Assembly: GCA_946811695.1 (NCBI GenBank) | Contig: OX328128.1 | Location: forward strand, 27,746,510-27,810,509 | From: Gonocerus acuteangulatus | Lineage: Eukaryota; Arthropoda; Insecta; Hemiptera; Coreidae | Direction of reading: 5' to 3' | Length of the DNA stretch: 64,000 nt | Shown here: positions 58,260-64,000 of the stretch, piece after piece | How positions within the stretch are numbered: the stretch's first letter is position 1 | Layout of the letters: each line of letters starts with the position of its first letter | Program-made: the position numbers and the translations under genes | The notes under the pieces: model-generated | What the model was told of the DNA's origin: nothing | The model's database searches: none | What the model saw: the letters and a program-made list of their open reading frames with translations, nothing else

Positions 58260-59758
58260 CAGTTCTCATTATTCCAAAAGAGTTCTGATACAGTTAAAGA
58301 CATGACTTTTGATTTTCCCAAGAGTTCTGGTACAAGAAATGATGAGAAGTATTTTTCAACAATTATTATACTTGAAAACTGCATGTGATAAATTTGAAAT
58401 TGCAACCACGGTCTATAAGAAGGAGTTCTGATTATTCCAAAAGAGTTCTGATATAGTTAAAGACATGACTTATGATTTTCCCAAGAGTTCTGTTACATGA
58501 AATGATGAGAAGTATTTTTCAACAATTATTATACTTGAAAACTACATGTGATAAATTTGAAATTGCAACCACGGTCTATAAGAAGGAGTCCTGATTATTC
58601 CAAAAGAGTTCTGATATCGATAAAGACATGACTTATGATTTTCCCAAGAGTTCTGGTACGAGAAATGATGAGAAGTATTTTTCAACAATTATTATACTTG
58701 AAAACTGCAGGTGGTTATTTTGAAATTGCAACCACGGCCTATAAGAAGGAGTTCTGATTATTCCTAAAGAGTTCTGATACAGTTAATGACACGACTAATG
58801 ATTTTCCTAAGAGTTCTGGTACGAGAACTTACCAGAAGTATTTTTGAACAATTATTATACTTGAAAACTCCATGTGATAAATTTGAAATTGCAACCACGG
58901 TCTATAAGAAGGAGTTCTGATTATTCCAAAAGAGTTCTGATATAGTTAAAGGCATGACTTATGATTTCCAAAGAGTTCTGGTACAAGAAATGATGAGAAG
59001 TATTTTTCAACAATTACTATACTTGAAAACTCCATGTGATAAATTTGAAATTGCTACCACGGCCTATAAGAAGGAGTTCTGATTATTCCTTAAGAGTTCT
59101 GATATTGTTAATGACACGACTAATGATTTTCCTAAGAGTTCTGGTACGAGAACTTACCAGAAGTATTTTTCAACAATTATTATACTTGAAAACTACATGT
59201 GATAAATTTGAAATTGCAACCACGGTCTATAAGAAGGAGTCCTGATTATTCGAAAAGAGTTCTGATATACTTAAAGACATGACTTATGATTTTCCCAAGA
59301 GTTCTGGTACGAGAAATGATGAGAAGTATTTTTCAACAATTATTATACTTGAAAACTGCAGGTGGTTATTTTGAAATTGCAACCACGGCCTATAAGAAGG
59401 AGTTCTGATTATTCCTAAAGAGTTCTGATATAGTTAATGACACGACTAATGATTTTCCTAAGAGTTCTGGTACGAGAACTTACCAGAAGTATTTTTGAAC
59501 AATTATTATACTTGAAAACTCCATGTGATAAATTTGAAATTGCAACCACGGTCTATAAGAAGGAGTTCTGATTATTCCAAACGAGTTCTGATATAGTTAA
59601 AGGAATGACTTATGATTTTCCAAAGAGTTCTGGTACAAGAAATGATGAGAAGTATTTTTCAACAATTATTATACTTGAAAACTCCATGTGATAAATTTGA
59701 AATTGCAACTACGCCCTATAAGAAGGAGTTCTGATTATTCCAATAGAGTTCTGATATA
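58260..59758 (+). repeat. 163-bp tandem array, left Foldback arm
   Basis: Units start at 58260, 58423, 58586, 58749, 58912, 59074, 59237, 59400 and 59563, with a partial unit from 59726. Each contains GAGTTCTGATTATTCC, AAGAGTTCTGGTAC and CAACAATTATTATACTTGAA. Variant units recur every fourth position (58586 with 59237, 58749 with 59400). Confidence 0.95.
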
Positions 59759-60274
59759 GTTAACGACATGTCAAATTATTTATGTTTTTTTTTTGTTCTG
59801 GCGTAACGTCCCTTCCCCCCTAATGTAACGATTTCTTTAATTTTTACACCGTATTTTCTTTTTAGATTTCTACAACGAATACAGACTTTTTATGCATTGC
59901 AACAAAAACTACGGCTGGTATTGTGAAATTAGTGTTTGACTCCCCCCCCCCCCGGTCATATAAGGCTAACGAATTCGTCAATCGTTTGAAGAGAACGCTG
60001 TATATCATGTTTTGTGGCGGAAAAAAAAACTCTGCCTAGTATCATGATAAGGGAGACACAACCACATACACACACACACGTATATATATGTATTATTTAC
60101 TTATTTATTTTTTTTTTACAAAAAATTCTCTTTGCAGGAATTTTCTTATAATAAAATGTTAATTTAGTTATATTTATTTTTAGTGAGGTTAGTACTTTAG
60201 TTACAGTATATATGAATACGGGTTCTATTTCAATGAATTCACAATGACATTTTTCATTTATTTAATATTATTAT

Positions 60275-60327
<53 letters not shown>

Positions 60328-60563
60328 TTATGTAGATATTCATACCTACACACTATTATATTCTCATACTATATATATCGAAAGATACATACGCACACAT
60401 TTACGCCCATTCATACATATATACAATCCACAAGCATTCACTCGGACATCCACACAGATATTTAAATATATACAAAGGCAGTATTTCTAATTCGTAATTG
60501 TACAAATGAGCATTAAAATGAAATACATATATAAAAATAAAATGTAGGTGTTTTATTTTAAGT
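59759..60563. other. Foldback loop with a family E fragment
   Basis: At about 59795-60085 a minus-strand family E piece is present (C-runs, CAACGAATACAGAC, GCTAACGAATTCGTCAATCG, ...GTATCATGATAAGGGAGACA). (TA)n covers 60277-60325. The rest is AT-rich. No transposase-like frame was found. Confidence 0.7.
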
Positions 60564-62222
60564 ATCAGAACTCTTTTGGAATAATCAGAACTCCTTCTTA
60601 TAGACCGTGGTTGCAATTTCAAATTTATCACATGGAATTTTCAAGTATAATAATTGTTGAAAAATACTTCTCATCATTTCTGGTACCAGAACACTTGGGA
60701 AAATCATATGTCATGTCTTTAACTATATCAGAACTCTTTTGGAATATTCAGAACTCTTTCTTATAGACCGTGGTTGCAATTACAAATTTTGCCACATGCA
60801 TTTTTCAAGTATAATAATTGTTGAAAAATACTTCTCATCATTTCTTGTACCAGAACTCTTGGGAAAATCATAAGTCATGTCTTTATCTATATCAGAACTC
60901 TTTTGGAATAATCAGAACTCGTTCTTAAAGACCGTGGTTGGAATTTCAAATTTATCACATGGAGTTTTCAAGTATAATAATTGTTGAAAAATACTTCCCA
61001 TCATTTCTTGTACCAGAACTCTTGGGAAAATCATAAGTCATGTCTTTATCTATATCAGAACTCTTTTCGAATAATCAGAACTCCTTCTTATAGACCGTAG
61101 TTGCAATTTCAAATTTATCACATGGAGTTTTCAAGTATAATAATTGTTGAAAAATACTTCTCATCATTTCTTGTACCAGAACTCTTGGGAAAATCATAAG
61201 TCATGTCTTTATCTATATCAGAACTCTTTTGGAATAATCAGAACTCGTTCTTAAAGACCGTGGTTGGAATTTCAAATTTATCACATGGAGTTTTCAAGTA
61301 TAATAATTGTTGAAAAATACTTCCCATCATTTCTTGTACCAGAACTCTTGGGAAAATCATAAGTCATGTCTTTATCTATATCAGAACTCTTTTCGAATAA
61401 TCAGAACTCCTTCTTATAGACCGTAGTTGCAATTTCAAATTTATCACATGGAGTTTTCAAGTATAATAATTGTTGAAAAATACTTCTCATCATTTCTTGT
61501 ACCAGAACTCTTGGGAAAATCATAAGTCATGTCTTTATCTATATCAGAACTCTTTTGGAATTATCAGAACTCCTTCTTAAAGACCGTGGTTGGAATTTCA
61601 AATTTATCACATGGAGTTTTCAAGTATAATAATTTTTGAAAAATACTTCCCATCATTTCTTGTACCAGAACTCTTGGGAAAATCATAAGTCATGTCTTTA
61701 TCTATATCAGAACTCTTTTCTAATAATCAGAACTCCTTCTTATAGACCGTAGTTGCAATTTCAAATTTATCACATGGAGTTTTCAAGTATAATAATTGTT
61801 GAAAAATACTTCTCATCATTTCTTGTACCGGAACTCTTGGGAAAATCATAAGTCATGTCTTTATCGATATCAGAACTCTTTTGGAATAATCAGAACTCCT
61901 TCTTATAGACCGTGGTTGCAATTTCAAATTTATCACATGGAGTTTTCAAGTATAATAATTGTTGAAAAATACTTCTCATCATTTCATGTACCAGAACTCT
62001 TGGGAAAATCATAAGTCATGTCTTTAACTATATCAGAACTCTTTTGGAATAATCAGAACTCCTTCTTATAGACCGTGGTTGCAATTTCAAATTTATCACA
62101 TGCAGTTTTCAAGTATAATAATTGTTGAAAAATACTTCTCATCATTTCATGTACCAGAACTCTTGGGAAAATCAAAAGTCATGTCTTTAACTGTATCAGA
62201 ACTCTTTTGGAATAATGAGAAC
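60564..62222 (-). repeat. 163-bp tandem array, right Foldback arm
   Basis: About ten units in reverse orientation, boundaries near 60591, 60754, 60918, 61081, 61244, 61407, 61570, 61733, 61896, 62059 and 62222. Two unit types alternate between 60918 and 61895 (CGTTCTTAAAGACC..TTCCCATC and CCTTCTTATAGACC..TTCTCATC), giving a 326-bp higher-order repeat. Confidence 0.95.
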
Positions 62223-62761
62223 TGTCAAATTTCGAGCGGCGTTGAATTTTTTATTTTTACAAATATGAACGTATTTTACAAGTATAATAATTTTTGTTAA
62301 ATACTTCCGATTAATCCTTGTATCAGAACTGGTCGGAAAGGCATTGTACATGACTTGAACTATATTAGAACTCGTTTAGAATAATCAAAACAATTAGTTA
62401 TTGATTCGCTTTATATCTAAACCGTGTGTATATCGGGATAATTTTGGTAAATCTTTTCCTTTTTTAATGGTTTTTTTTTTTTTTTTTTGCTTTTAAAATG
62501 TAGAATTATCCTCAGTACTCTTACAAATCTATGATTTTTTAAATTCTGACAATTGCTGATACGGAAAATGTCGAAAAACAAAATGATTTTGTGTGAACTT
62601 GGCAAATCATTTGTTATGCCATTTTTTTTTTTGCTTTAAAGTCCGGAACTATTAATTTAACTTATCAAGAACTCTAGAACTATTCAAAATAAAGCCAGAA
62701 CTCTCAAATAATTTTGAGTTTCCACGAAATGAGACGCCAGCTTCACACACACCGGGCTCAT

Positions 62762-62865
62762 GTGATGATACCTGCCTTAAAGTTATGTATTGAAAATACT
62801 ATTGATGATCATCCAGTTGGTGGGAATTCCACAGTCAACTTGCTGACTGGAGTTGTGCAGACCCA
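62762..62865 (+). mobile_element. right part of the hAT-like transposon
   Basis: The frame VMIPALKLCIENTIDDHPVG followed by GNSTVNLLTGVVQTH starts directly after the right 9-bp duplication and is in phase with ...SQVLARAH at 57734. It is cut off by family F sequence at about 62866. Confidence 0.45.
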
Positions 62866-62996
62866 TGTTCCGGTGGACGGATTCTGCTGGTTAACGAACT
62901 TGACCTATCAAATTAGACGAACTATTATTGTACGAAACTTCATCAAAATCAGACCATTTTTGAGCCGGTGGGAGAGTGAAAAGAGAAATATGTACA

Positions 62997-63035
<39 letters not shown>

Positions 63036-63110
63036 AATTTCAACAACCGTCATATTCGTGATCTCTGGGATCTGAAACGTAAACTTTTCGTTTCGCCAAT
63101 GTCGGCCCGG
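62866..63110 (+). mobile_element. family F fragment, copy 3
   Basis: CATGTTCCGGTGGACGGATT, GCTGGTTAACGAACTTGACC and CATCAAAATCAGACCATT match 43430-43540. (TA)n at 62999-63027 and AACAACCGTCATATTCGTGA follow as in copy 1. The terminal hairpin is missing. Confidence 0.75.
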
Positions 63111-63306
63111 AGCGCCCCAGCATCAAAAATTAATCAACATTATACTTTGATTACTTATCAATTAATGCATAACAAATTGTATGATGGGGACCATGCTATA
63201 ATAAACTTCCAAAAATTATATAGTAGCATTGATTTTGCTGATACATTATTTAACGCAATAATATAACTACTTATCTACCGTGACGAAGCACGGGTATACG
63301 GCTAGT
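63110..63306 (-). repeat. repeat G, inverted partial copy
   Basis: The reverse complement starts ACTAGCCGTATACCCGTGCT + TCGTCACGGTAGATAAGTAG and matches one unit of the 64-bp array at 44607 and the following body to about 44990. Here the 64-bp segment is present only once. Confidence 0.75.
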
Positions 63307-64000
63307 AGTAAATACTTGTTTTATTCACTTCAATTTTTGTGTTTACTTGTTTTTTGAGACTGCAAGAGTATTTAATCCTCCTACTTGTTTTTATTAACCC
63401 GGTCTCCAGTCCAGGCAACGCCGCGCGAATCCTTGAAAACTTGGAAATTTTTGGAACAAAATTTTTAAATTCGTAACTTTGTTTAGGCTGGATAGGAGGT
63501 GAACATATCAAAAGTCCTCACCCGTAGCCTTTGTGCCGGGGGGAGGCGGGTTTAGAAGGTCCCATTGTCGGGTTTTCACTTATATCTCTGAAACCCTGCG
63601 TCCTAGCGACAGGACTATTCTATAACAAATAAAAGCTGATTAAATTTCCTACAAGTCCTAGTCTATAATGTTTTGTGAGATATCTTTAGTTTTCGAAATA
63701 TCCGCCCTTGAAAGTCGGTCATTTTGGGGAAAAACACTTTTTCCGCATATTTTTTCCCTGTTTTGACAGGATAACTCTTCAACGATGAACCCAAAAAATA
63801 AATAACGCTCATAGGGTTGTTGAGTATTGTATTACCTTCAATAATATATATTACTTTGCTATTTTATGTATTTTCCTTCAAACGTAAAAATAATTTCAGT
63901 ATTCATCGTGAAATCAGAAATTTAGCAACTAATAGCCCAGGAAAGTAAAAACTATAGGTGGAAATGTTTGGAATACAATTTTTGACTTCATAACTTTGTT
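63307..64000. other. unannotated DNA to the window end
   Basis: A short GC-richer patch at 63395-63435 and a G-rich patch at 63535-63555. No recognised feature. Confidence 0.4.

Larger units (their letters stand above)
57726..62761. mobile_element. Foldback/Mutator-like element with exact 9-bp TSD
   Basis: The 5,018-bp element (57735-62752) starts GTGTGTGTGAAGCTGGCGTC and ends with the exact reverse complement. CGGGCTCAT flanks it at 57726-57734 and 62753-62761. The inverted arms cover 57735-59758 and 60564-62752. Each has a unique outer part (~500 bp) and an inner array of 163-bp tandem units. The ~805-bp loop holds a family E fragment, simple repeats and no transposase. Long inverted arms made of tandem repeats with 9-bp duplications are the hallmark of Foldback elements (Drosophila FB, Mutator-like). 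From memory the FB end also contains GAAGCTGG.GTC. Confidence 0.88.

Noticed and set aside
58109..62300. Repeated 60-100-codon frames in the Foldback arms
   Set aside because: They recur with the 163-bp unit on both strands and change frame between units. No codon-level conservation is visible, so they reflect the repeat.

Overview
This window looks like a repeat-dense, AT-rich stretch of an arthropod nuclear genome, most likely an insect and possibly a hemipteran. The evidence is the set of mobile-element families: a Jockey-type LINE reverse transcriptase, a LINE ORF1 with a zinc knuckle, an I-type LINE 3' end, mariner and Tigger/pogo transposases, a DUF4817-type transposase head, tRNA-derived SINEs and many long (TA)n tracts. 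The organism call is inference from these families. I see no complete host gene, rRNA, functional tRNA or CRISPR array. The only candidate for host coding sequence is a possible 3'-terminal exon on the minus strand near 53.2-53.4 kb, and it is weak.

Layout. 1-9.4 kb: foldback elements (399-630, 2276-2523, 2741-3575, 6979-7267, 7561-7900) and a ~1 kb DNA transposon remnant with 12-bp TIRs (4683-5697). 9.4-20.5 kb: a Jockey RT pseudogene (10167-11051), a 1.45 kb mariner-like element with ~500-bp inverted repeats (16264-17713), a SINE and a 52-bp satellite. 20.55-22.39 kb: a LINE copy that carries only ORF1 between an 18-bp target-site duplication. 22.8-33.3 kb: three tRNA-derived SINE families, two full-length copies of a hairpin/(TA)n/tandem-repeat family (here family E), a mariner fragment, and an I-type LINE tail inserted in a 41-bp array. 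33.6-42 kb: a tandem duplication with its own empty-site control, LINE tails, a Tigger element (36714-38011), nested palindromic MITEs, and a near-perfect TA-centred palindrome made of LINE sequence. 42-53 kb: family F (architecture like E), old repeats and SINEs. 53.4-57 kb: MITEs and a head-to-tail pair of family E copies. 57.5-62.9 kb: the most striking object, a 5,018-bp Foldback/Mutator-like element whose ~2 kb inverted arms consist largely of 163-bp tandem repeats, bounded by an exact 9-bp duplication and inserted into an apparent hAT-like transposon.

There are no operons or cooperating genes here. What the window records is layered transposition: SINEs inside family E and inside foldbacks, a LINE inside a satellite, a foldback inside a DNA transposon. 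Several insertions can be dated relative to each other from duplicated target sites. All statements come from reading the sequence; no alignment or search was run, so family names rest on motif recognition and copy boundaries are approximate unless a duplication fixes them.
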